Assembly (NCBI GenBank): GCA_003663415.1
Contig: QMZY01000054.1
Span: 1-6,094, forward strand
Length of the DNA: 6,094 bases
Reading direction: 5' to 3'
Source of the DNA: Candidatus Aenigmatarchaeota archaeon
Lineage (GTDB): Archaea; Aenigmatarchaeota; Aenigmatarchaeia; QMZP01
Of the stretch, positions 1 to 5,648 are shown one piece after another. Below the pieces are notes generated by a model, which saw nothing but the letters and a program-made list of their open reading frames with translations, searched no databases and was not told the DNA's origin. Position numbers and translations under genes: made by a program. Within the stretch, counting starts at the first letter, position 1; the number at the start of each line of letters is the position of its first letter.

Positions 1-1
1 G

Positions 2-208
2 TTTTATATCAGGATCCTTTCAAGCACGCCGAACACATATTACCTAAACCTTCAGGCCGCGTCCGAAAGAGAGCCTGACCTTACGGACACGGACAGCATT
101 GAAATTTTAATAACATGCCCCGAATCCTTTCCCGGGCTTGATAATTTCTCTGTCCTCCTGCTCGTTTTGCTTTCGGTTATAATATTTGCACGCGCAAAAC
201 CGGTCTAA
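2..208 (+). CDS. C-terminal end of a membrane-anchored surface protein (5' partial)
   Basis: An open frame enters from the left edge and ends at TAA 206-208, giving the last 68 residues of a protein. The first ~45 residues are polar, rich in Ser, Thr, Asp and Glu. They are followed by PGLDNF, a hydrophobic stretch (SVLLLVLLSVIIF) and a short basic end (ARAKPV). That order of Pro-Gly motif, membrane helix and basic tail is seen in archaeal surface proteins anchored at the C-terminus, and it resembles PGF/PEF-type sorting tails, but it matches no consensus I can name. The likely location is outside the cell with the tail in the membrane; the function cannot be told from this fragment. By hand count G+C is about 46%, visibly richer than the SMC gene that follows. 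No start is in the window. The other two forward frames close early, which supports this frame. Confidence 0.6.
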   Translation, partial: FYIRILSSTPNTYYLNLQAASEREPDLTDTDSIEILITCPESFPGLDNFSVLLLVLLSVIIFARAKPV

Positions 209-222
209 TTATCATCGGGATT

Positions 223-241
223 AAAAAGGAAAACACTTTTT
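223..241 (+). terminator. Possible weak terminator after the surface-protein gene
   Basis: AAAAAG (223-228) and CTTTTT (236-241) form a 6-bp, AT-rich inverted repeat with a 7-base loop, starting 15 bases after the stop codon at 206-208. The T-run on the right arm could serve as an archaeal oligo-T termination signal. The stem is weak and such runs are common in AT-rich DNA. Confidence 0.25.
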
Positions 242-276
242 GTAATCAATTATGCTGTTTGCTATAAAATTATCAA

Positions 277-292
277 CAAGCATTCAAGCATT
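277..292 (+). repeat. Tandem 8-base repeat CAAGCATT x2 next to the SMC promoter
   Basis: CAAGCATT occurs twice without a gap at 277-284 and 285-292, ending inside the TATA-like box of the SMC gene. It covers the place where the archaeal BRE would lie. It could be an operator or part of the basal promoter, or chance. Confidence 0.5.
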
Positions 293-298
293 TAAAAC
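291..298 (+). promoter_or_regulatory. TATA-like box of the SMC gene
   Basis: TTTAAAAC is centred about 28 bases before the ATG at 323, the spacing expected if transcription starts at or just before the ATG. No Shine-Dalgarno sequence lies in 299-322, which is almost only A and T. A second TATA-like stretch, TATAAAAT at 263-270, would give a leader of about 30 bases instead. Confidence 0.5.
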
Positions 299-322
299 AA
301 TATGCTCATATAATATTATTAT

Positions 323-2803
323 ATGGTTGCATTGGAAAAAATCTCTCTACAGGGTTTTAAATCCTTTAAAAGGCAGGTATCCATACCATTTCCACCCGGC
401 TTCTCGTTAATTACAGGACCAAACGGATGCGGAAAATCAAATATTTGCGACGCCATAACTTTTGTAATAGGAAAAGCATCTTCAAGAGTCTTAAGAGCAA
501 AAAAAGCGCAGGACCTGATTTTTCACGGCGGAAAAAACAAACCAGGTTCTGACTTCGCAAGAGTCTGTCTTTACTTTGATAATTCAAACAACGAACTTCC
601 TTTTAAGGAAAAAACCGTTACTATTTCAAGAAGGCTTAACAAAAAAGGTGTTTCTACATACAGACTTAATGGAAAAATTGTAACAAGACAGCAAATTCTT
701 GATGCTCTTGTTCAGGTTGGCATTCATCCCAACGGACACAATATAATTCACCAGGGTGATGTTAACCAGATAATAGAAATGGACCCTGTAGAAAGGAGAG
801 AGATAATAGATGAAATTTCAGGCATTCTTGAATACAATGAGAAAAAAGAAAAAGCAATGCAGGATTTAAAGAAAATAGAGGAAAGAGTAAGGGAAGCAGA
901 GCTCATTCTTCAGGAAAAACAGACAATAGTTGAAAAGCTTAAGCAGGAAAGGGATACCGCCTTAAGATATAAACAGCTCTCTTCTGACTTGGAAAAAATA
1001 AGAAAATCAATCCTATGGAAAGAATATCATAAAAGCGAAAAAAACATAGAGGAGATAAACAAGAAACTTGAGGAAAAAACCAAGGAAATGCAGGAGGTTG
1101 AAGCAAAAATAAAGGAATATGACAAAAAAATAGCAGAAGAGGAGAAAAGGCTGGAAGACTTAACAAGCAAGATATTAAAAACATCTGCCCAGGTAAAGGT
1201 TGCAGAGAAAATCGCAAGCCTCAAGTCCGAGCTTGAGATAAAAAAGGAAAAAATAGAATACAACAGAAGAGAGATAGACAGACTAAACCTTATGATAGAA
1301 AAACTTGGTTCTTTGGATGCAAAAGCAAGCCCTGCTGTGAAAGCCGTTCTTGGTATGGACGGCGTTGAAGGCATGGTCGGGGATTTGATAACAGTTCCAG
1401 CAGAATACAGAATTGCCGTTGAAATCGCTGCCTCCGGGCACCTCACAGACATTGTGGTTGACAAGGCTTCAAACGCCATAAAATGCATAAAATATCTCAA
1501 GCAAAACAAAATAGGAAGAGTGAGATTTCTGCCGCTTGACAAAATAAAACCGCCGCCAAAAAAGCCCCTTCCTTCAGGAGCAATAGGCTGGCTTTCCGAG
1601 CTAATACACCATGAACCAAAATATACACCAGCAATCGACTATATATTTTCCACAACAGCGGCTGTTAAGGACATTGACAGAGCAAAAGCAATTTTTGAAA
1701 AACAAAGAGCAAGGCTGGTCACGCTGGAAGGTGATTTGATAGATCCTTCTGGTGTAATAACAGGGGGTTTTTACAAAAAACCAGCAAGCTATAATGTTAA
1801 AAAATACATTGAAGAGAAAAAAAGGATAGAGAAGGAAACAGAAAAGCTTGAGGAAGAGATTGCTGCCATTACCAAAGAACTTGAGATTTTTTCCTCTAAA
1901 GAAAAACCCACAAAAACAATAAATATAGAAAGAGAAAGAGCAAAATCAGATGAAAGCCTGAAAAGAATGAAAGAAGAAAGGAAAGAATTCTACGAGAGGC
2001 TTCTTGTTCTTCAACAGGAAACAGGAAAGCTAAGCATACAAAAAGCAAGGTTTGAAGCAAGGTTCGATGACCTCAGAATCCAGTGGGAAAGGTCAAAAGA
2101 AGGAAAGGAAACGAATCCAGAAGAACTGAAACCGTTTATAGATTTTGAAACACCAACACTTAAAAACAAGGAAAGAGAAACAATCCTTGAAATTGAGTCT
2201 TTAGGGCCTGTAAATATGAAAGCGATTGAGGATTTTGAAGAAATAAAAACAGAGTTTGAAAACTTCCGGGAAAAGGTTGATAAGATAGTTGAAGAGAAAA
2301 ACTCGATAGAAGACACTATAAGAGACATAGAAGAAAAAAGAATAGAAGTGTTTATGCACACTCTTAACGAAATATCAAAACATTTCAGAGAAGTTTACAA
2401 AGGATTAACAGGCGGCGAGGCGCGGCTAAGTCTGGAAGTTCCCAATGATCTGGAATCGGGTCTTGTTATTCAGGTTCAACCAGAAGGTAAAAAACTTCTC
2501 CATATAGACAGCATGTCAGGAGGCGAAAAAACACTAACAGCTTTTGCATTTTTGTTTGCCATCCAAAGATACAAGCCCTCGCCTTTCTATCTTCTTGACG
2601 AAGCAGATGCAGCACTTGATAAAGTTAATACAAAGCGAGTTGCTGAATTAATAAAAAGGCATTCCAAGTTTGCTCAGTTTATTGTTATTTCGCACAATGA
2701 TGCTTTGATAAGGGAAGCAGACAGGGTTTATGGTATTTCCATGGAAGACGGAGAATCCAAAATCATAGCCATAGAATTGCCAAAGAACCAAGAAAACAAT
2801 TAA
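323..2803 (+). CDS. smc: Chromosome segregation ATPase SMC, short-armed
   Basis: SMC proteins form ATP-driven dimers that organise and help segregate the chromosome, usually with ScpA/ScpB-type partners, which are not in this window. All core parts are visible in the 826 residues: Walker A GPNGCGKS (32-39), a candidate arginine finger R58 in LRA, Q-loop Gln144 in HQGDV, N-arm coiled coil (~170-330), hinge domain (~336-483, ending in GG), C-arm coil, the conserved LGPVNMKAIEDFEE segment (628-640), signature SGGEK (732-736), Walker B FYLLDEAD (755-762) with catalytic Glu760, D-loop AALD, and switch His791 in SHN. The active sites look intact. Bacterial and archaeal SMCs are usually about 1,150-1,190 residues, so ~350 are missing, apparently split between both arms. 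Prolines at 599-611 probably mark the usual 'joint' before LGPVNM. The ATG at 323 was chosen because the product starts as SMCs do (LEKISLQGFKSF) and the TATA spacing fits a leaderless start. Rad50 is unlikely because there is no zinc hook and the hinge is SMC-type. Confidence 0.95.
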   Translation: MVALEKISLQGFKSFKRQVSIPFPPGFSLITGPNGCGKSNICDAITFVIGKASSRVLRAKKAQDLIFHGGKNKPGSDFARVCLYFDNSNNELPFKEKTVTISRRLNKKGVSTYRLNGKIVTRQQILDALVQVGIHPNGHNIIHQGDVNQIIEMDPVERREIIDEISGILEYNEKKEKAMQDLKKIEERVREAELILQEKQTIVEKLKQERDTALRYKQLSSDLEKIRKSILWKEYHKSEKNIEEINKKLEEKTKEMQEVEAKIKEYDKKIAEEEKRLEDLTSKILKTSAQVKVAEKIASLKSELEIKKEKIEYNRREIDRLNLMIEKLGSLDAKASPAVKAVLGMDGVEGMVGDLITVPAEYRIAVEIAASGHLTDIVVDKASNAIKCIKYLKQNKIGRVRFLPLDKIKPPPKKPLPSGAIGWLSELIHHEPKYTPAIDYIFSTTAAVKDIDRAKAIFEKQRARLVTLEGDLIDPSGVITGGFYKKPASYNVKKYIEEKKRIEKETEKLEEEIAAITKELEIFSSKEKPTKTINIERERAKSDESLKRMKEERKEFYERLLVLQQETGKLSIQKARFEARFDDLRIQWERSKEGKETNPEELKPFIDFETPTLKNKERETILEIESLGPVNMKAIEDFEEIKTEFENFREKVDKIVEEKNSIEDTIRDIEEKRIEVFMHTLNEISKHFREVYKGLTGGEARLSLEVPNDLESGLVIQVQPEGKKLLHIDSMSGGEKTLTAFAFLFAIQRYKPSPFYLLDEADAALDKVNTKRVAELIKRHSKFAQFIVISHNDALIREADRVYGISMEDGESKIIAIELPKNQENN

Positions 2804-3165
2804 ATTCTCTTCAGGTTGTTTATTTTTACTTCAATCTCTGTTAGTTTTTCTTCGTAATCCTGCATAAGTTTTTTGAATGTTTCCTCGTCTATCTTTTTTT
2901 TGTAATATTTTTTCTCAACAGCCCTTTTCATTTCTTCCAGCTCTTTTTTTCTCGTTTTTAACGCATCCATAAGCTCTATATTCAATGTTGCCATGCCCCT
3001 GAAAACCATCAAGAAAGCAAAAGCAAGACCTACGTAAAGTATTATATAACCCAGCACAGCAAGAAAACCAATTATCGGCGTGAACCAGAAAGCAAGACCA
3101 AAAACAACGCCTGAAATTATAAAACTAACAGCCCACAACATCTGAAGCCTCTCTTCATGCCTCAT
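2800..3165 (-). CDS. Two-helix membrane protein with charged helical C-terminal tail
   Basis: This is a 121-residue protein from the ATG at 3165. Numbered from there, hydrophobic segments at ~10-28 and ~31-55 are joined by a tight TP turn. The flanks are basic (MRHEER before, FRG after), suggesting both ends lie in the cytoplasm. Residues 62-121 are a strongly charged helix, probably a coiled coil, containing KKYYKKKIDEETFKKLM. That pattern is reminiscent of the short helical tails (SHOCT-like) at the end of many small prokaryotic membrane proteins; function is unknown. The frame stays open to an ATG at 3225, but the extra 20 residues would begin upstream of the TATA-like box at 3184-3191, so 3165 is preferred. 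ATG 3141 (residue 9), which follows a GAGAGG, is another candidate. Its stop overlaps the SMC stop by four bases. Confidence 0.75.
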   Translation of the reverse strand: MRHEERLQMLWAVSFIISGVVFGLAFWFTPIIGFLAVLGYIILYVGLAFAFLMVFRGMATLNIELMDALKTRKKELEEMKRAVEKKYYKKKIDEETFKKLMQDYEEKLTEIEVKINNLKRI

Positions 3166-3183
3166 ATAAATTAATTGTTTCTT

Positions 3184-3191
3184 TATATAAA
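3184..3191 (-). promoter_or_regulatory. TATA box of the membrane-protein gene
   Basis: On the minus strand the sequence reads TTTATATA, a very good archaeal TATA box, centred about 22-23 bases before the ATG at 3165. It lies between this gene and the upstream minus-strand gene, so the two are probably transcribed separately. Confidence 0.6.
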
Positions 3192-3195
3192 AAAA
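3189..3195 (-). terminator. Oligo-T run after the helical-protein gene
   Basis: Seven T residues in a row on the minus strand, 43-49 bases after the stop codon at 3238-3240. Archaeal transcription often ends at such runs without a hairpin. The run merges directly into the TATA box of the next gene. Confidence 0.35.
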
Positions 3196-3237
3196 CTTAA
3201 TAGTCAGCTGTATGCTAAAGACCAAATGATTAAATGG

Positions 3238-3816
3238 TTATTTTTTCTTTAACAAATCTAACAAATGGAGTTTTTTCAGGTTTATAAGCTTGTCCCTTTC
3301 TTCAAACATTTCTCTTATTTTTTTAACATGTTTTTCTATGGTTTGCACTTTTTTATTAAGCTCAACGATGTCTTTCTCATCAAACATTCTGTTTGCAGGA
3401 GTTTCTATTTTTAAAGAGAACTCAAAAAGCAGCTCGGTTTCTCTTTTCAGTTTTTCAAGCTCTTCAGTAATATTAAAATCATACTCAACAATGCTGTCCA
3501 AAACCTCTGAAGTGATACTCCTCCTGCAGGACAGCTCTCTTATTTTCACTTCGTCTAAAAACATATCAATTTCGTTTTTTGTTTTTTCAAGCATTTCAAG
3601 ATTATTAACGCCTGTTTCAAAAAGCATATTCAGCACATCAACAATTTTCCATTTCACGTCCCTCAGTTTTTGAATAACAAATCCGCAAAACTTTTCATCT
3701 GTAGAATAAGCACGGTTCGAATCTGAATAACTATACTCAGGAATATGTTTTTTCAGTTTCTTTACTTTTGACCACAGTCTAAGTTTAGCATCTTCCCATT
3801 CTTTAAAAACATACAT
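3238..3816 (-). CDS. Hypothetical helical protein, probably cytosolic
   Basis: A 192-residue protein I do not recognise. It has no signal peptide, membrane segment or nucleotide-binding motif. It is rich in Lys, Glu and Leu and appears nearly all helical. The segment ~43-95 looks like amphipathic helices (FVIQKLRDVKWKIVDVLNML). Residues ~117-137 and ~147-190 have a coiled-coil-like heptad pattern of Leu, Ile and Val, with a proline break near 140. Cys44 and Cys97 are the only cysteines, so a zinc site is unlikely. The start at 3816 gives a full open frame and lies about 26 bases from a weak TATA-like sequence. It shares its strand with the membrane-protein gene downstream, 72 bases away, but that gene has its own strong TATA box. 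It could be a structural or adaptor protein; a functional link to SMC is not supported by sequence. Confidence 0.7.
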   Translation of the reverse strand: MYVFKEWEDAKLRLWSKVKKLKKHIPEYSYSDSNRAYSTDEKFCGFVIQKLRDVKWKIVDVLNMLFETGVNNLEMLEKTKNEIDMFLDEVKIRELSCRRSITSEVLDSIVEYDFNITEELEKLKRETELLFEFSLKIETPANRMFDEKDIVELNKKVQTIEKHVKKIREMFEERDKLINLKKLHLLDLLKKK

Positions 3817-3837
3817 AGTTATTATTAAAGAACCAAA

Positions 3838-3846
3838 CTTAAAATT
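3838..3846 (-). promoter_or_regulatory. Weak TATA-like element of the helical-protein gene
   Basis: The minus strand reads AATTTTAAG, centred about 26 bases before the ATG at 3816, with no Shine-Dalgarno sequence in between. The sequence is a poor TATA box; spacing is the main support. Confidence 0.35.
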
Positions 3847-3921
3847 ATTATTTGCATTGCCAATTTAACTGTAAGCTCAAATTTTGATTGTTTTTTGAAG
3901 ACCTCAGGAATTACATCCAGC

Positions 3922-3942
3922 CTGAAAGAATCATGCTTTCAG
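3922..3942. repeat. Perfect palindrome in a divergent intergenic region
   Basis: CTGAAAG (3922-3928) and CTTTCAG (3936-3942) are perfect inverted repeats with a 7-base spacer. They sit between two divergent promoters, about 80 bases from the minus-strand box and about 60 from the plus-strand box. This could be an operator for a dimeric regulator, or a hairpin if transcribed. Confidence 0.5.
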
Positions 3943-3993
3943 TGTCCAATTAAGAAACTGTTAAGACAAGATGACAGACGAAGCCAAGAATTA

Positions 3994-4008
3994 CGAAAAC
4001 TTAATAAA
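3994..4008 (+). promoter_or_regulatory. BRE and TATA box of the pyrophosphatase gene
   Basis: CGAAAA (3994-3999) resembles the archaeal BRE, followed at 4001-4008 by TTAATAAA centred about 25-26 bases before the ATG at 4030. This is one of the clearest promoters in the window and points to a leaderless mRNA starting at that ATG. Confidence 0.6.
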
Positions 4009-4029
4009 GGCTTGTAAGAATTGATAAAT

Positions 4030-4983
4030 ATGGTATACGTTGTAGGTCATAAAAATCCGGACACAGACAGCGTTTGTTCAGCGATAGTGTTTGCATATCT
4101 GCTAAACAAATGGAAAAAGAAACACGGGTTAATAAAACTTGATGAAGACGCAGTTCCAGCAATACAGGGCGAACCGAATCCGGAAACAAAGCATGTCCTT
4201 GAGAAATTCAACACAGGCATGCCAGAGATTATGACAAACGCGGACGGAAAGAAAATAATACTTGTTGACCACAGCGAAAAATCTCAGGCACCGCGTAATA
4301 TCGATAAAGCTGAGATAATTGCAATAATTGATCATCATAAGATAGGGGATATAACAACACCAAATCCAATACTGTTTGTAAATCTGCCAGTGGGCAGCAC
4401 AGGAACGATATTAAAACTTTTATTCGATTGGACAAATGTGGAAATACTGAAAGAGTTTGCCGGGTTAATGTTATCATCAATTTTGAGCGATACAGTAATA
4501 TTCAAATCCGCAACAACGACAGAAACGGATATAAAACTTGCTAAGGAACTTGCAAAAATCGCAGGAATAGATAACATACAAAATTTTGGAATAGAAATTA
4601 AATCAAAGCTTTCAAATATCAGCAGTCTTTCAGCCAAGGAGATAATTGCAAGGGATTTTAAGGAGTTTGATATGTCAGGAAGCAAGCTCGGAATCGGGCA
4701 GATAGAAATTGTGGATTTGGAACTCGTTAAGGACAGGATAGACGAACTCATAAACGAATTGAAGGAAATGAAGGAAGAACGCAATTATAATGGAATTTAC
4801 TTTATGATTACTGACATAATGAAAGAAGGAACTCTGCTCCTTGTTGTAGCAGATGATGAAAACATAGTAAAGAAGGCCTTTGGAAAAAAACTTGAGAATA
4901 ACAGAGTATGGCTTGATGGGGTTATGAGCAGAAAGAAACAGGTTGTTCCGCCACTTGAAAATGCTTACGCATCTAATTTCTGA
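4030..4983 (+). CDS. ppaC: Manganese-dependent inorganic pyrophosphatase, family II
   Basis: This cytosolic enzyme hydrolyses pyrophosphate to two phosphates, pulling forward the biosynthetic reactions that release it. Numbered from the ATG at 4030, the 317-residue product has the family II (DHH superfamily) motifs: GHKNPDTDS with metal ligands His7, Asp11 and Asp13; VDH with Asp80; DHH at 101-103; and LSDT with Asp154. The C-terminal DHHA2 domain (~190-317) carries SRKKQ (300-304), whose Arg and Lys bind pyrophosphate. The length matches single-unit enzymes such as that of Bacillus subtilis, and there is no regulatory CBS or DRTGG insert. All expected catalytic residues are present, so it should be active. 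The frame also has a TTG at 4021, but ATG 4030 fits the family N-terminus (VYVVGHKNPDTDS) and the promoter spacing. A lipoprotein gene converges on it. Confidence 0.95.
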   Translation: MVYVVGHKNPDTDSVCSAIVFAYLLNKWKKKHGLIKLDEDAVPAIQGEPNPETKHVLEKFNTGMPEIMTNADGKKIILVDHSEKSQAPRNIDKAEIIAIIDHHKIGDITTPNPILFVNLPVGSTGTILKLLFDWTNVEILKEFAGLMLSSILSDTVIFKSATTTETDIKLAKELAKIAGIDNIQNFGIEIKSKLSNISSLSAKEIIARDFKEFDMSGSKLGIGQIEIVDLELVKDRIDELINELKEMKEERNYNGIYFMITDIMKEGTLLLVVADDENIVKKAFGKKLENNRVWLDGVMSRKKQVVPPLENAYASNF

Positions 4984-4984
4984 C

Positions 4985-4990
4985 TTTTTT
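4985..4990 (+). terminator. Oligo-T run right after the pyrophosphatase stop
   Basis: Six T residues begin one base after the TGA stop. Further T-runs follow at 5054-5058 and, inside the convergent gene, nine at 5076-5084. Any of these could end the transcript in an archaeon; no stable hairpin accompanies them. Confidence 0.4.
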
Positions 4991-5061
4991 GCTCTTTGGC
5001 TCCGAAGAACTCACACCCGAGAAACTTTGAGAGCCCGGGAGCTTATTCCACTCTTTTTAAC

Positions 5062-5463
5062 TCAAATTGATAGTCTTTTTTTTTCCAGATTAGTAAAATT
5101 ATAAACTAATTCATGAGTACAGAAACAGTTTGCACAAAAAATCTTACATCTTGGGGATTTGTATATCAAGACAATTTTACCATCAATTATCTCATAATCT
5201 GTGTTCTCAATTTTTTCAGCACAATTTATATTTACATAAGCTTTAACTTGTAAACTTGTATCATTTATCCATGTTATCTCTTTAATGCCCAGATCTGACG
5301 AATTAAAAGGAGAGGATTTGTTTTGATCATACTGCCTGGAAGAAGAGTTCACAAGCGTTTTCTGAGATTGCTGGTTTTGTGTTTGTTTAATACAGCCGCT
5401 AACTGAAACAAAGGCTAAAATTACAAGTATTCCAATTAATATACAGCCTTGTTTTTTAATCAT
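5062..5463 (-). CDS. Small secreted lipoprotein with a cysteine cluster
   Basis: A 133-residue protein with a classic lipoprotein signal: MIKKQ, a hydrophobic core (CILIGILVILAFVSV) and lipobox VSGC with Cys24 as the likely lipidated residue. The mature protein starts with a Gln/Ser/Asn-rich linker (~26-58), followed by a compact, probably beta-rich domain (~59-127). That domain holds Cys81 and a cluster Cys106-x3-Cys110-x2-Cys113-x-Cys115, suited to disulfides or a bound metal. There are five N-glycosylation sequons (N39, N48, N54, N67, N122), consistent with an archaeal cell surface. I recognise no named family. The ATG at 5463 is set by the signal peptide, and a TATA box about 28 bases upstream suggests a leaderless mRNA. 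It faces the pyrophosphatase gene, with 78 bases between the stops. Confidence 0.8.
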   Translation of the reverse strand: MIKKQGCILIGILVILAFVSVSGCIKQTQNQQSQKTLVNSSSRQYDQNKSSPFNSSDLGIKEITWINDTSLQVKAYVNINCAEKIENTDYEIIDGKIVLIYKSPRCKIFCANCFCTHELVYNFTNLEKKRLSI

Positions 5464-5486
5464 TGCTTATTTATTAACTTAAGACT

Positions 5487-5496
5487 GTTATAAAAA
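5487..5496 (-). promoter_or_regulatory. TATA box of the lipoprotein gene
   Basis: The minus strand reads TTTTTATAAC, with the TATA core about 27-29 bases before the ATG at 5463. AAAG lies just upstream and may be part of a BRE. Confidence 0.5.
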
Positions 5497-5513
5497 CTTT
5501 CTAAACCATGCCA

Positions 5514-5564
5514 TGTCAACCCGAGCCCGTAAACTTAGAGCTTGGGTTTTTGCATCGGTTGACA
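5514..5564. repeat. Inverted repeat with an alternative internal stem
   Basis: TGTCAACC (5514-5521) and GGTTGACA (5557-5564) are perfect 8-base inverted repeats, 35 bases apart. A second possible stem, AACCCGAGC (5518-5526) with GCTTGGGTT (5540-5548, one G-U pair), shares AACC with the first, so the two cannot form together; the second is followed by TTT. It lies between the divergent promoters of the lipoprotein gene and the right-hand gene. It may be an operator, a small structured RNA or a relic; the sequence does not decide. Confidence 0.4.
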
Positions 5565-5620
5565 GAAAACGTTCAAAACCACAAAAACAATCGTTCACGG
5601 ATTTCAAGTTGCAGAACCAA

Positions 5621-5628
5621 TATAAATA
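5621..5628 (+). promoter_or_regulatory. TATA box of the right-hand secreted-protein gene
   Basis: TATAAATA is centred about 24-25 bases before the ATG at 5649. If it is used, transcription starts near 5649, either as a leaderless message or with a leader of about 120 bases before the ATG at 5769. Confidence 0.5.
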
Positions 5629-5648
5629 ATATTTCACAAATTATTAAT

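Noticed and set aside
1027..1542. Minus-strand open frame inside the SMC gene, 171 codons, with hydrophobic composition
   Set aside because: The plus strand encodes clear SMC coil and hinge; the Ser/Phe-rich reverse frame is a shadow.
323..2803. A defence or other new system built around the SMC-like ATPase
   Set aside because: The head, hinge and LGPVNM segment are those of housekeeping SMC, and no nuclease, partner subunit or mobile-element gene lies nearby.
3290..3673. Open frame on the plus strand, 127 codons
   Set aside because: It is antisense to the helical-protein gene, and its Ser/Phe-rich product is the typical shadow of a Lys/Glu-rich coding strand.
3971..4024. A 17-codon open frame starting with ATG just before the pyrophosphatase gene
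   Set aside because: It overlaps the BRE and TATA box of the pyrophosphatase gene, has no promoter evidence of its own and is short enough to be chance.
5012..5043. Similarity between ACCCGAG..AAACTT..GAG here and at 5519-5540, as if two copies of a small repeat
   Set aside because: The match needs gaps, the flanks do not agree, and the shared blocks are only 6-7 bases.
5515..5595. tRNA-like piece (GTTCAAAACC resembling a T-arm)
   Set aside because: No acceptor, D or anticodon arms can be arranged around it.
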